DNA of 64,000 bases from positions 3,410,001-3,474,000 of the forward strand of contig NZ_AP025592.1 in assembly GCF_023169965.1 (NCBI RefSeq). The letters run 5' to 3'. The stretch is from Anaeromyxobacter paludicola. Its GTDB lineage: Bacteria > Myxococcota > Myxococcia > Myxococcales > Anaeromyxobacteraceae. Positions within the stretch are counted from its first letter, which is position 1. Every line of letters begins with the position of its first letter. The notes under the pieces are model-generated. The model did no database searches and was not told where the DNA came from. It was given only the letters and a program-made list of their open reading frames with translations. Below, piece by piece: positions 8,591 to 17,057 of the stretch. The translations under genes were made by a program, and so were the position numbers.

Positions 8591-10060
8591 ATGGCTTACG
8601 ACGCCGTGTATGACAAGCTCAAGGACGAGTGCGGCGTCTTCGGGATCTGGGCCCTGGGCCAGTCCGAAGAGGCCGCCAACTTCACCTACCTCGGACTGCA
8701 CGCGCTGCAGCACCGCGGGCAGGAGGCCGCCGGCATCGTCTCGACCGACGGCACCACCCTCCACGCCCACCGCGAGATGGGCCACGTGGCCGACATCTTC
8801 AACGCCGAGGTGCTGGGCCGCCTGAAGGGCGGCGCCGCCATCGGCCACGTGCGCTACTCGACCGCCGGGGCGAGCCACGTGAGGAACGCCCAGCCCATCG
8901 CCGTGCAGTACGCCGGCGGGGCGGTGGCGGTGGCCCACAACGGCAACCTCGTGAACGCCGAGGAGCTGCGGGCCGAGCTCGAGCAGTCGGGCTCCATCTT
9001 CCAGACCACGAGCGACACCGAGGTGGTGGTCCACCTCATGGCCCGGGCCCGCTCGGCGGGCTCCGCCCCGGCCGACCCGGTGGACCGGCTGGTGGCCGAG
9101 GCCCGCGCCGCGCTCGCCCGCGTGGCCGGCGCCTACTCGATCCTCTTCCTCTCCCAGCAGGCCATCGTCGGCGCGCGCGACCCGCTCGGCTTCCGGCCGC
9201 TGGTGATCGGCAAGCTCAAGGGGAGCTGGGTCCTCGCCAGCGAGACCACCGCGCTCGACCTCATCGAGGCCGAGTACGTCCGCGAGGTCGAGCCGGGCGA
9301 GCTGGTGGTCCTCGACGGCAAGGGGCTCCGCTCCGAGCCGCTCTTCCCGGGCCAGGCCCGCCCGGAGCGGCAGGGGCGCTGCGTCTTCGAGCACATCTAC
9401 TTCGCCCGGCCCGACTCGGTGCTGTTCGGCCGGTCGGTCTACTCGGTTCGCCACGCGCTCGGCCGCGAGCTCGCCACCTCGCACCCGGTCCCGGCCGACC
9501 TCGTCATCCCGGTGCCGGACTCCGGCGTCCCGGCGGCCATCGGCTACGCCGAGGAGAGCGGGATCCCGTTCGCCACCGGCCTCGTCCGCTCGCACTACGT
9601 CGGGCGGACCTTCATCGAGCCGCAGCAGTCGATCCGCCACTTCGGCGTGAAGCTGAAGCTGAACGCGCTCAAGGACGTGCTGCGCGGCAAGCGGGTGGTG
9701 GTGGTGGACGACTCGGTCGTCCGCGGCACCACCAGCCGCAAGATCGTGAAGATGATCCGCGACGCCGGCGCGAGCGAGGTCCACCTGCGCATCAGCTCGC
9801 CGCCGACGGCGTGGCCCTGCTACTACGGCATGGACACGCCGACCCGGCAGGAGCTCATCGCCTCCACCCACAGCGTGGAGGAGATCGCGAAGTACGTCAC
9901 CGCCGACAGCCTCGGCTACCTCACGCTCGAAGGGCTCTACCGGGCGGTGGGCGAGTCGCGCCAGGGCTACTGCGACGCCTGCTTCTCCGGCGACTACCTG
10001 GTGCAGTTCCCGCGGCAGCGCGAGCCGCGCGGCGCCGGGCTGCGCGTCGTCGGGGCCTGA
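8591..10060 (+). CDS. purF: Amidophosphoribosyltransferase (glutamine PRPP amidotransferase)
   Basis: A 489-residue enzyme of the first committed purine step: PRPP plus glutamine gives phosphoribosylamine. The N-terminal Ntn-hydrolase domain begins at C14 (DEC-GVFGIW), so a 13-residue propeptide must be removed. The PRPP loop [13 protein letters not shown] lies near residues 374-386. Four cysteines, C264, C410, C461 and C464 (CDAC), match the positions of the [4Fe-4S] ligands of the Bacillus subtilis-type enzyme, so an oxygen-sensitive cluster form is predicted. The ATG is 12 bp after a -10-like box and has no clear Shine-Dalgarno sequence. Confidence 0.97.
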   Translation: MAYDAVYDKLKDECGVFGIWALGQSEEAANFTYLGLHALQHRGQEAAGIVSTDGTTLHAHREMGHVADIFNAEVLGRLKGGAAIGHVRYSTAGASHVRNAQPIAVQYAGGAVAVAHNGNLVNAEELRAELEQSGSIFQTTSDTEVVVHLMARARSAGSAPADPVDRLVAEARAALARVAGAYSILFLSQQAIVGARDPLGFRPLVIGKLKGSWVLASETTALDLIEAEYVREVEPGELVVLDGKGLRSEPLFPGQARPERQGRCVFEHIYFARPDSVLFGRSVYSVRHALGRELATSHPVPADLVIPVPDSGVPAAIGYAEESGIPFATGLVRSHYVGRTFIEPQQSIRHFGVKLKLNALKDVLRGKRVVVVDDSVVRGTTSRKIVKMIRDAGASEVHLRISSPPTAWPCYYGMDTPTRQELIASTHSVEEIAKYVTADSLGYLTLEGLYRAVGESRQGYCDACFSGDYLVQFPRQREPRGAGLRVVGA

Positions 10061-10174
10061 CGAGCTCGCGAAGCGGTCCCCGCCCGGCCCGGTCCCGGGA
10101 TCGCCGGGCGCCTGGGCCCGCACGGGACGGGTTCCGCGGCGGCGCCGTCGGCCGGAGGCGCTACACTCGGGGTC

Positions 10175-11296
10175 GTGACCTCGTCCGCCGATCGCTGGCG
10201 CGTGCAGGAGGGCGCGCTGCAGCTCTACCGGCTCTTCGACGTCGCCGACGCCATCGACCTCTCGAAGGCGGAGGCGATCGCCGCGGCGCCGCGCTCGCGC
10301 CTGAGGCTCGAGACCGCCCAGGGGTCCGCCGCGTTCGAGATCCCGGCCCCGCCGCTGCACCTCGCGCTCGGCGAGCGGACCCTCCGGCTCTCCTCCGGCC
10401 CGCGCGTCGTCCAGGCCGAGGCCCGGCTCTACGACTACGGGGTGGTGAGCGTGGTCTACCGGCTGCCCATCCCGCCGGGCACGCCGCTCGAGGCGCTCGT
10501 CCCGCTCGCCGAGGAGCTCGCCGCGGCGCCCACCCCGGCGCTCGACGCCGAGGCGCGCCGCGAGGCCGACGAGCTCTGCCGCGCCCTCGCGCCCACCCTC
10601 TCGCGGCCGCACGCGTGGGACGGCCTCGAGACCTACCACGTCTTCTTCGTGCGCCGCTTCGACCGCCCGGTCGGCGCGGCGGAGCTCCTCGCCGAGGCGC
10701 CCCTCGCGAAGCTCCTGCTGGGGGAGGGGAGCGCCACGCCGCTCTCGGAGGGGGAGCGGGAGGACGTGCTCAAGCACCGCTTCAGCTACCTCGCCGACGA
10801 CCTCGCGGTGGTGGACTGGAACAGCGCCTTCGTGCTGGAGCCGTCCGGGGTCGGGGACATCCCGGACCTGCTCGAGTTCGCGACCGCCCACCTGCTCGAG
10901 CTCCGCTACTACGACGCTCTCCTCGACCGCGAGCTCTCACGCATCTACGACGAGCTCGACGCCGGGGGGCGCTTCCAGAACGTCTTCACCCGCCGGTACG
11001 GGCGGCTGCGGCGGCGCACCGCGGCGCTGCTCCTCGAGCTCACCGAGATGACGGAGCGGCTCGAGAACGCGGTGAAGATCATCGGCGACTTCTACCTGGC
11101 GCGCCTGTGGCAGAGCGCGATCCGTCGCTTCCGCCTGCCGGCGTGGCAGGAGACCGTGCTGCGCAAGCAGCAGCTCCTCTCGGGCGTGAACGCGCTGCTC
11201 GGCGACGCCGCCGACACGAGCCGCGGGCAGCTCATGGAGCTGGCGGTCATCCTGCTCATCCTCGGCGAGTTCCTGCTGGCCCTCGCGGTGCACTGA
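10175..11296 (+). CDS. RMD1/DUF155-like membrane-anchored protein
   Basis: A 373-residue protein starting with GTG. The middle part contains YDYGVVSVVYRLP, and the C-terminal half is helical with LLEFATAHLLELRYYDALLDREL and LENAVKIIGDFYLARLW. One C-terminal transmembrane helix (about residues 350-371, MELAVILLILGEFLLALAV) ends the protein. This layout resembles the RMD1/YagE (DUF155) family, whose fungal members act in mitochondrial and meiotic functions; the bacterial role is unknown. The family assignment rests on motif order and needs a profile search. It stands alone, 114 bp after purF, and is followed by a terminator. Confidence 0.7.
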   Translation: MTSSADRWRVQEGALQLYRLFDVADAIDLSKAEAIAAAPRSRLRLETAQGSAAFEIPAPPLHLALGERTLRLSSGPRVVQAEARLYDYGVVSVVYRLPIPPGTPLEALVPLAEELAAAPTPALDAEARREADELCRALAPTLSRPHAWDGLETYHVFFVRRFDRPVGAAELLAEAPLAKLLLGEGSATPLSEGEREDVLKHRFSYLADDLAVVDWNSAFVLEPSGVGDIPDLLEFATAHLLELRYYDALLDRELSRIYDELDAGGRFQNVFTRRYGRLRRRTAALLLELTEMTERLENAVKIIGDFYLARLWQSAIRRFRLPAWQETVLRKQQLLSGVNALLGDAADTSRGQLMELAVILLILGEFLLALAVH

Positions 11297-11325
11297 GCGT
11301 CCGGGGGCGGGCCCGGTCGCCGGGG

Positions 11326-11346
11326 GGCCGATCGCGCGGATCGGCC
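11326..11346 (+). terminator. Hairpin terminator
   Basis: A perfect 8-bp stem (GGCCGATC / GATCGGCC) with a 5-nt loop is followed by CATTTTG, 30 bp after the DUF155-like gene. It probably ends that transcript and shields the HU promoter downstream. Confidence 0.6.
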
Positions 11347-11369
11347 CATTTTGCAGGCCGATCGCGCGG
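11326..11369. repeat. Two direct copies of a 14-nt motif
   Basis: GGCCGATCGCGCGG occurs at 11326-11339 and again at 11356-11369, 30 bp apart, ending 8 bp upstream of the HU -35 box. The first copy forms the left arm of the terminator hairpin. Copies at this spacing could also serve as an activator or repressor site. Confidence 0.55.
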
Positions 11370-11377
11370 TCAGGCAG

Positions 11378-11406
11378 TTGACGGGCGGATCCGAAAGCGA
11401 TATCAG
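11378..11406 (+). promoter_or_regulatory. Sigma-70 type promoter of the HU gene
   Basis: TTGACG (11378-11383), a 17-bp spacer and TATCAG (11401-11406), 46 bp upstream of the HU ATG. A strong Shine-Dalgarno sequence AAGGAGGG lies at 11435-11442. Confidence 0.7.
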
Positions 11407-11451
11407 GGCTGTCAATCGCCGCCGGTGGGCGGGTAAGGAGGGCTTCCTAAA

Positions 11452-11739
11452 ATGACGCAGGCTCAGTTCTTCCAGGCGGTGGCCGAGGCTTCCGATCTCT
11501 CGAAGGCCCAGGTGCGCGCGGTGTTCACGGCGGTCGAGGAGATCGTCACCAAGCGGCTCAAGGCCGAGGGCAAGATCCCGCTGGGCGGCCTCGGGGCCGC
11601 CAAGCTGGTGGACCGCAAGGCGCGCGTGGGCCGCAACCCGGCCACGGGCGAGCAGATCAAGATCGCGGCCCGCACCGCCATCAAGCTGAACCCGTCCAAG
11701 GCGCTCAAGGACGTGTTCAACAAGAAGGCCAAGAAGTAG
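11452..11739 (+). CDS. HU-family DNA-binding protein
   Basis: A 95-residue histone-like protein. The N-terminal helices (TQAQFFQAVAEASDLSKAQV) are followed by the beta-arm region containing GRNPATGEQIKI, the HU/IHF signature with its intercalating proline, and a Lys-rich tail (NKKAKK). HU dimers bend and compact DNA. The gene has its own promoter, ribosome binding site and terminator and is single. High expression is likely. Confidence 0.95.
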   Translation: MTQAQFFQAVAEASDLSKAQVRAVFTAVEEIVTKRLKAEGKIPLGGLGAAKLVDRKARVGRNPATGEQIKIAARTAIKLNPSKALKDVFNKKAKK

Positions 11740-11763
11740 TCGGTCGCAGCGCTCGAGCTTTTG

Positions 11764-11795
11764 GGAGGCCCGCCGGAGCGATCTGGCGGGCCTCC
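11764..11795 (+). terminator. Rho-independent terminator after HU gene
   Basis: A perfect 11-bp stem GGAGGCCCGCC / GGCGGGCCTCC with a 10-nt loop, then TCCATTTCTG, lies 24 bp after the HU stop. Confidence 0.75.
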
Positions 11796-11812
11796 TCCAT
11801 TTCTGGCTAACA

Positions 11813-12256
11813 ATGGGGGGCATGACGGTGCGCGTGAAGGCGGTGGAGACGGCGGCGGAGCGCGAGGCCACCCGGGCGGTGCGCCGGCGGGTGTTCATCG
11901 ACGAGCAGCGGGTGCCGGCCGAGCTGGAGTACGACGAGCACGACGAGGCCGCCGACCACGTGGTCGCCTTCGACGACGGCGGCGCCTGCGTCGGGACCGG
12001 CCGCCTGGTGGTGCAGGCCCCCGGCGTCGGGCGGGTGGGGCGGATGGCGGTGGACGCCCGCTGCCGCGGCCAGGGCGTGGGGGCGAAGCTCCTCGAGGCG
12101 CTCGAGGCGATCGCCCGGGCCCGCGGCCTCCGCGAGATCGTGCTCCACGCGCAGGCGCACGCGGCGCCCTTCTACGACAAGGCCGGCTACCTCCCGGAGG
12201 GCGAGCGGTACGAGGAGGCGGGGATCCCTCACGTCACCATGCGCAAGCGGCTCTGA
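11813..12256 (+). CDS. GNAT-family acetyltransferase (ElaA-like)
   Basis: A 147-residue protein (144 if the ATG at 11822 is used). GNAT features are the N-terminal RRRVFIDEQRVPAELEYDEHD (typical of ElaA/YjdJ-type members), the strand VGRMAVDARCRGQGVGAKLL with the Q/RxxGxG/A acetyl-CoA loop, and the C-terminal APFYDKAGY. The acetyl acceptor is unknown. It lies just after the HU terminator and is followed by a GC-rich hairpin repeat. Confidence 0.9.
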   Translation: MGGMTVRVKAVETAAEREATRAVRRRVFIDEQRVPAELEYDEHDEAADHVVAFDDGGACVGTGRLVVQAPGVGRVGRMAVDARCRGQGVGAKLLEALEAIARARGLREIVLHAQAHAAPFYDKAGYLPEGERYEEAGIPHVTMRKRL

Positions 12257-12269
12257 GCCGCGCGTCGCG

Positions 12270-12388
12270 CCCCCTCCCTGTCCCTCCCCCGCTCGCGCGG
12301 AAGCGGGGAAGAGGGGACCGCGGGGCTCGCTGCCGGAGGTGCCGCGCGGAGCTCCCTCCCCGCTCGGGCGGGGAGGGCAGGGGAGGGG
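12270..12388. repeat. GC-rich hairpin repeat, copy 1
   Basis: Two hairpin cores lie inside a larger inverted pair: CCCCTCCCTGTCCCTCCCC at the left and GGGGAGGGCAGGGGAGGGG at the right. The first 25 bases (12269-12293) also occur, with only small differences, at 55256-55280. It fills the space between convergent genes and may end transcription from both sides. Confidence 0.7.
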
Positions 12389-12417
12389 CGGCCAGTCGGA
12401 ACCGGGCGCCGGCCGCT

Positions 12418-13149
12418 TCAGGCAATATGCAGCAGCGACCGCAGGGTCGTGATGATGTCCCCGAACTTCACCGGCTTCTGCAGGAACACGTCCACCCCGA
12501 GCGGGGCCGTCCGCGCCATGGCGGCCTTGCCGCCGGCGCTGATCACGACGATGGGCATCCCCGCGCAGGCCGGGTTCTTGCGGGCCAGCTCCACCAGGGT
12601 GAAGCCGTCCATCCCCGGCATGTACAGGTCGGCCATGAGCAGGTCCACCCGCGGCAGCCGCTCCAGCCGGGCGGCCGCCTCGCGGCCGTCGTGGGCGAAG
12701 TCCACCTTCAAGTCCACGCCGTCGCTCGCGATCCGGCGCATCGCCTGCTGGTACATCTCGAGGACGAGCGGGTTGTCCTCGACCACCAGCAGGTTGTAGG
12801 CGTGCTTCCCGGTCGCCGGGACGGTCAGCGCGGAGCCGGCGAGGCGGGCCAGCTTCTGCCGGTCCTCCGGCCGGTCCTCCGGCACCCTCACCGCGAGACC
12901 CTTGGGGAAGTCGGTGCTCGCCTGGCGCAGGCGCACCACCTCCACCTCGATGGCCACGGGCTCGAGCAACCCCGGGAAGCTGACCGAGAGCGGCACCCGG
13001 TCGCCGATCGCCAGCTCGCGCTCGGTGCGGATGAAGAGCCCGCTCGCCGACAGGTTCTCGGTCGCGTCCCGCAGCTCGGGGAGGTCCGGATAGTCGATCC
13101 GGAGGATGAGCGGCACGCGAGGGTGCTGTCGCTGGTCGTTGGGCGCCAT
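12418..13149 (-). CDS. PilZ domain plus receiver domain protein
   Basis: A 243-residue protein. I prefer the ATG at 13149 because the PilZ motif RQHPR (R7, R11) follows at once and the promoter palindrome lies upstream. The PilZ domain (about residues 6-105) keeps both c-di-GMP motifs, RxxxR and NLSASG (32-37). A receiver domain (about 117-243) has E124/D125, phosphoacceptor D174 (MADLYMPGMDG) and a conserved lysine in LQKPV. The protein could therefore sense c-di-GMP and phosphorylation together. Such fusions are common in myxobacteria; targets cannot be inferred here. Confidence 0.92.
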   Translation of the reverse strand: MAPNDQRQHPRVPLILRIDYPDLPELRDATENLSASGLFIRTERELAIGDRVPLSVSFPGLLEPVAIEVEVVRLRQASTDFPKGLAVRVPEDRPEDRQKLARLAGSALTVPATGKHAYNLLVVEDNPLVLEMYQQAMRRIASDGVDLKVDFAHDGREAAARLERLPRVDLLMADLYMPGMDGFTLVELARKNPACAGMPIVVISAGGKAAMARTAPLGVDVFLQKPVKFGDIITTLRSLLHIA

Positions 13150-13151
13150 GT

Positions 13152-13165
13152 GCGGGAATTCCCGC
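13152..13165. promoter_or_regulatory. Perfect 14-bp palindrome between -10 box and start codon
   Basis: GCGGGAATTCCCGC lies 2 bp upstream of the PilZ-receiver ATG (minus strand) and 1 bp downstream of a TATACT -10 box (13172-13167). A repressor bound here would block initiation or elongation. Confidence 0.5.
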
Positions 13166-13190
13166 GAGTATACACCCCCCGAAAAACGGA

Positions 13191-13219
13191 TTGACAACCT
13201 CAGAGGGCCAAACTAGCTT
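13191..13219 (+). promoter_or_regulatory. Sigma-70 type promoter of nuoEFJK
   Basis: A consensus -35 TTGACA (13191-13196), a 17-bp spacer and TAGCTT (13214-13219), 35 bp upstream of the nuoE ATG. Confidence 0.6.
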
Positions 13220-13254
13220 CGCGCAGTCAATTTCCTCAGGTATCTCGGAGCCTT

Positions 13255-13776
13255 ATGGCCGGCGCGACGCGGAACATGCCCGTACTCGCAGCGGAATTGC
13301 CTCCCGAACAGGTGTCCCGGTTCGATGCCGAGCTGGGGGTGATCCTGAAGCGGTACCCCGAGGATCGGCAGGCGGCGGCCATGATCCCGGCCCTCCGGCT
13401 CGGCCAGGAGGTCTTTGGCTGGCTCTCCCCGGCGGTCCAGCAGCTCTGCGCCGACCGGCTCGGGACCTCCCCCGCCCGGGCCGAGGAGGTCGCCACCTTC
13501 TACGTGATGCTCGAGACCCACCCGCACGGGCGGCACGTGGTCGAGCTCTGCACCAACATCGGCTGCTGCCTGTCCGGCTCGGAGCGGATCTTCGAGGCGG
13601 TGAAGCGCAAGCTCGGCGTCGAGAACGGCGGCACCACCCCCGACGGCCGGATCACCTTCCGCGAGGTCGAGTGCCTCGGCTCCTGCGGCACGGCCCCCGC
13701 CATGCTGGTGGACGAGGAGATGCACGAGCGGCTCACGCTGGAGAAGGTCGAGAAGCTCCTGGGAGGCCTGAAGTGA
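13255..13776 (+). CDS. nuoE: NADH-quinone oxidoreductase subunit E (24 kDa type)
   Basis: A 173-residue thioredoxin-fold [2Fe-2S] subunit. The four ligands are C99, C104, C140 and C144, in CTNIGC and CLGSC. With NuoF and NuoG it forms the NADH-oxidising module of complex I. The first gene of a four-gene operon, it overlaps nuoF by 4 bp. A start at the second Met (residue 8) is possible. Confidence 0.95.
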   Translation: MAGATRNMPVLAAELPPEQVSRFDAELGVILKRYPEDRQAAAMIPALRLGQEVFGWLSPAVQQLCADRLGTSPARAEEVATFYVMLETHPHGRHVVELCTNIGCCLSGSERIFEAVKRKLGVENGGTTPDGRITFREVECLGSCGTAPAMLVDEEMHERLTLEKVEKLLGGLK

Positions 13777-15095
13777 GCGACACCCTGATCCTCTCCAAGC
13801 GCTGGGGCAAGAAGGACAGCCACACCCTCGCCTCCTACCGGGCCGACGGCGGCTACGCCGCGCTCGAGAAGGCCCTGGGCATGGACCCGGCGGCCATCGT
13901 CAGCGAGGTGAAGGCCTCGAACCTGCGCGGCCGCGGCGGCGCAGGCTTCGCCACCGGCCTCAAGTGGTCCTTCCTCCCGAAGGACATCCGCCCCCGCTAC
14001 CTCTGCATCAACGCCGACGAGTCGGAGCCGGGCACCTTCAAGGACCGCTACATCATCGCCCACGATCCCCACCAGCTCATCGAGGGGATCGCCATCGCCT
14101 GCTTCGCCAACGACATCCACCTCGCCTACGTCTACATCCGCGGCGAGTTCAAGCGGCAGGCCGAGATCCTCCACGCCGCCGTCCAGGAGGCGTACGCGGC
14201 CGGCATCCTCGGTCCCAAGCTGCTCGGGCGCGACTTCGCCCTCGACCTCCACGTCCACCGCGGCGCCGGCGCCTACATCTGCGGCGAGGAGAGCGCCCTC
14301 ATGGAGTCGCTCGAGGGCAAGAAGGGCTACCCGCGCCTCAAGCCGCCCTTCCCGGCGGTGGTGGGGCTCTGGGGCAAGCCGACCATCATCAACAACGTCG
14401 AGACGCTCGCCAACGTCCCCTGGATCGTCCAGAACGGCGGCGCCGCCTTCGCGGCCCTGGGCCAGGGCAAGTCGGGCGGCACGCGCCTCTTCTGCGTCTC
14501 CGGCCACGTGGTGCGGCCCGGCGTCTACGAGAAGCCGGTCCACTACAACCTCAAGAAGCTCATCATGGAGGACTGCGGCGGCATCGTCGGGGGCCGGGCG
14601 GTGAAGGCGGTCATCCCGGGCGGCAGCTCCGCCCCGGTGCTCGCGGCTCACGAGATCGACGTCTCCATGGAGTTCGACGCCCTCAAGGCGGCCGGCACCA
14701 TGGCCGGCTCCGGCGGCGTCATCGTGATGGACGAGTCCACCTGCCTCGTCCGCGCGCTGGCGCGCATCTCCAAGTTCTACGCCGAGGAGAGCTGCGGCCA
14801 GTGCACCCCCTGTCGCGAGGGCACCCCGTGGATGGAGGGCATCCTCCACCGGATCGAGCACGGCGAGGCGAGCGCGGCCGACGTGGACCGGCTCGAGCAG
14901 GTGGCGAACTCGATCGCCGGCAACACCATCTGCGCCCTCGGCGACGCCGCGGCCATGCCGGTGCAGAGCTTCCTCAAGAAGTTCAAGCCGGAGTTCCTGC
15001 GTCACGTGGAGCACCGCGGCTGCCCCTACGGCGAGCACGCCTGGGGCCTGACGCAGGACTCGCGCGAGGCGGTCGTCGGAGAGATGAGGGTCTAG
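13773..15095 (+). CDS. nuoF: NADH-quinone oxidoreductase subunit F (NADH/FMN-binding, 51 kDa type)
   Basis: 440 residues, starting with GTG inside the nuoE stop. It contains the NADH-binding glycine loop GRGGAGFATG (about residues 53-62), the FMN-site motif NADESEPGTFKDR, and the N3 [4Fe-4S] ligands CGQCTPC with a fourth Cys about 40 residues later (NTICALGD). It accepts hydride from NADH and passes electrons to the FeS chain. The length is normal for the family. Confidence 0.96.
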   Translation: MSDTLILSKRWGKKDSHTLASYRADGGYAALEKALGMDPAAIVSEVKASNLRGRGGAGFATGLKWSFLPKDIRPRYLCINADESEPGTFKDRYIIAHDPHQLIEGIAIACFANDIHLAYVYIRGEFKRQAEILHAAVQEAYAAGILGPKLLGRDFALDLHVHRGAGAYICGEESALMESLEGKKGYPRLKPPFPAVVGLWGKPTIINNVETLANVPWIVQNGGAAFAALGQGKSGGTRLFCVSGHVVRPGVYEKPVHYNLKKLIMEDCGGIVGGRAVKAVIPGGSSAPVLAAHEIDVSMEFDALKAAGTMAGSGGVIVMDESTCLVRALARISKFYAEESCGQCTPCREGTPWMEGILHRIEHGEASAADVDRLEQVANSIAGNTICALGDAAAMPVQSFLKKFKPEFLRHVEHRGCPYGEHAWGLTQDSREAVVGEMRV

Positions 15096-15097
15096 GC

Positions 15098-15604
15098 ATG
15101 GGCGACAAGGCCGAGATGGCAGTCTTCTGGATCTTCACCGTCCCGCTCATCGCCTCGAGCCTCGGGGTGGTGGTGGCGAAGAACCCCATCACCGCGGCGA
15201 TGAGCCTGGTGGGCGCCTTCTTCTGCCTGGCGGGGATCTACGTGCTCCTCACGGCGCACCTGGTCGCCTTCCTGCAGATCCTGGTCTACGCGGGCGCCAT
15301 CATGGTGCTCTTCCTCTTCGTCATCATGCTGCTCTCGCTGCAGGACGAGGTCCTGGGCGTCTCGCGGCTCAAGGTGATGCAGGGGGTGGGCGCGGTGGGG
15401 TGCATCGGGGTGTTCGCGGTGGTCTACCGGGCCATCCTGGCCTCCGGCGGGCGCTACATGCCGCAGGTGGACGAGGGCTACGGCACCGTCAAGGCGGTGG
15501 GCCGGCTGCTCTTCACCCAGTACCTCCTGCCGTTCGAGGCCACGAGCTTGCTGCTCCTCGTCGCCATCGTGGGCGCGGTGGTCGTCGCCAAGCAGAGGAT
15601 CTGA
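15098..15604 (+). CDS. nuoJ: NADH-quinone oxidoreductase subunit J
   Basis: A 168-residue membrane subunit with five predicted transmembrane helices. The family motif runs LVYAGAIMVLFLFVIML, containing the pi-bulge region of helix 3. It takes part in coupling quinone reduction to proton pumping. It is 2 bp downstream of nuoF and 3 bp upstream of nuoK. The usual nuoG, H and I genes between F and J are absent here. Confidence 0.95.
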   Translation: MGDKAEMAVFWIFTVPLIASSLGVVVAKNPITAAMSLVGAFFCLAGIYVLLTAHLVAFLQILVYAGAIMVLFLFVIMLLSLQDEVLGVSRLKVMQGVGAVGCIGVFAVVYRAILASGGRYMPQVDEGYGTVKAVGRLLFTQYLLPFEATSLLLLVAIVGAVVVAKQRI

Positions 15605-15607
15605 GCC

Positions 15608-15910
15608 ATGGTCCCCTCCAACTACTACCTGGCGCTCGGCGCGATCCTCTTCACCATCGGCCTGTTCGGGGTGGTGACGAAGCGGAACATCCTCATCGTC
15701 TTCATGTGCATCGAGCTGATGCTCAACGCCGCCAACCTGACCTTCCTCACCTTCGCGCGGCAGGGCGGGAACATGGCGGGCCACGCCATCGCCTTCTTCG
15801 TGATCGCGGTGGCGGCGGCCGAGGCCGCGGTGGGGCTCGCCATCGTCATCGCCATCTACCGCACCCGCGGGACCCTGCACATGGACGAGGTGAAGGTCCT
15901 CCGGGACTGA
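15608..15910 (+). CDS. nuoK: NADH-quinone oxidoreductase subunit K
   Basis: A 100-residue, three-helix membrane subunit, with the conserved glutamate-bearing stretch [15 protein letters not shown] and a second acidic residue in [11 protein letters not shown]. The length matches NuoK/MrpC-like proteins. It ends the short nuo operon; subunits L, M and N do not follow. Confidence 0.95.
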   Translation: MVPSNYYLALGAILFTIGLFGVVTKRNILIVFMCIELMLNAANLTFLTFARQGGNMAGHAIAFFVIAVAAAEAAVGLAIVIAIYRTRGTLHMDEVKVLRD

Positions 15911-16037
15911 CGGGCGGCGGGCGTCCGCCCGACCTTCACCCCCGGCGACGACGCGCCGCGGCGCCCCTTCCGGCGCATCGCGGCGCGGCCGTTTTCGCGC
16001 GCGCCGGCCCCGGCGCCGAGTGTAGATTGGCGCCCAC

Positions 16038-17054
16038 ATGCTCGCGCGCTGCGCTCGCTGCCAGAACACCTTCACGACCGACCGCTTCGGGATCCAGACC
16101 TGCCCGCACTGCGGCTCGGAGGTGCTGCTCTCCGACCCGAACGCGCCCGCCGCGCCGCCGGCCCAGCCCGCGCCGCCCGCGCCGGGCACCTCGTCGCCGA
16201 GCTGGGGCGCGCCGCCGGCGCCGCCGCCCGGGTTCGGCGCCCCGCCGCCCGGGGCCGGGGCCGCCCCCCCGGGCGCCCCGCCGCCTCCCCCGGGCCGCCC
16301 GCCCGGCGCCCAGCCCTCCGAGGGCGGGTGGGGCAGCGCCCCGCACCGGCCGGTCGCGCCGCCGCCGCCGGGCTGGGAGCGGAGCGCGCCCTTCGTGGAC
16401 CGCAGCCGGATCGGCTTCCTCGCCTCCTACGTCCAGACCTGGAAGCTGGTGGCCTTCGACCCGGCCCAGTTCTTCCGGTACGTGCGCATCGCCGAGAGCC
16501 GGAGCGCGGTGCTCTTCGGCGTCGTCGCCCTCACGCTCGGGAACTGGTTCCAGACCCTCTACGGCTACGCGGTCTCGAGCGCGGCGGTCGGGCTGTTCGA
16601 CGACATGCTGGGGAAGATCCCGCAGGGGCGGATGGGCGTGGACCACGCGCTCGTCCTCGCGCTCAAGTCGCGCACCACCTTCGCCGGCGTGCTGGCGCAG
16701 CTGGTGATGGCGCCGCTCGCGGCGCTCTTCGTGCTCTACCTCACCGCCGGCGTGATGCACCTGCTCCTGCTCCTCTTCCGGGCCGCGCCGCGCGGCTTCG
16801 ACGCGACCCTCACCGCGGTCGGGTACGCCTTCGGGCTCTTCGTCCTGCAGGCGGTCCCGGTGTGCGGCTACCCGGTGGCGGCCATCTGGTTCCTCGGGGC
16901 GGTCATCCTGGGGCTCGGCGAGACGCAGCGCTGCGGCCCGGGGAAGGCGGCCGCGGCGGCGCTCCTGCCGCTCGGGTTCGTCTGCTTCTGCTGCGGCGGC
17001 GCGGTGGCCACCATGCTGGCCGGCCTCGGCACCATCTCGTCGCAGGGGGAGTAG
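16038..17054 (+). CDS. Zinc-ribbon / Yip1-domain membrane protein
   Basis: 338 residues. The N-terminus is a zinc-ribbon-like motif (CARC...CPHC, residues 5-24) of the type seen at the start of many deltaproteobacterial proteins. A long Pro/Gly/Ala-rich linker spans about 34-118. A Yip1-like region with about five transmembrane helices follows (about 150-330). The function is unknown; the protein presumably sits in the inner membrane with the ribbon in the cytoplasm. It begins a run of membrane and lipid genes through plsY. Confidence 0.8.
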   Translation: MLARCARCQNTFTTDRFGIQTCPHCGSEVLLSDPNAPAAPPAQPAPPAPGTSSPSWGAPPAPPPGFGAPPPGAGAAPPGAPPPPPGRPPGAQPSEGGWGSAPHRPVAPPPPGWERSAPFVDRSRIGFLASYVQTWKLVAFDPAQFFRYVRIAESRSAVLFGVVALTLGNWFQTLYGYAVSSAAVGLFDDMLGKIPQGRMGVDHALVLALKSRTTFAGVLAQLVMAPLAALFVLYLTAGVMHLLLLLFRAAPRGFDATLTAVGYAFGLFVLQAVPVCGYPVAAIWFLGAVILGLGETQRCGPGKAAAAALLPLGFVCFCCGGAVATMLAGLGTISSQGE

Positions 17055-17057
17055 CCG

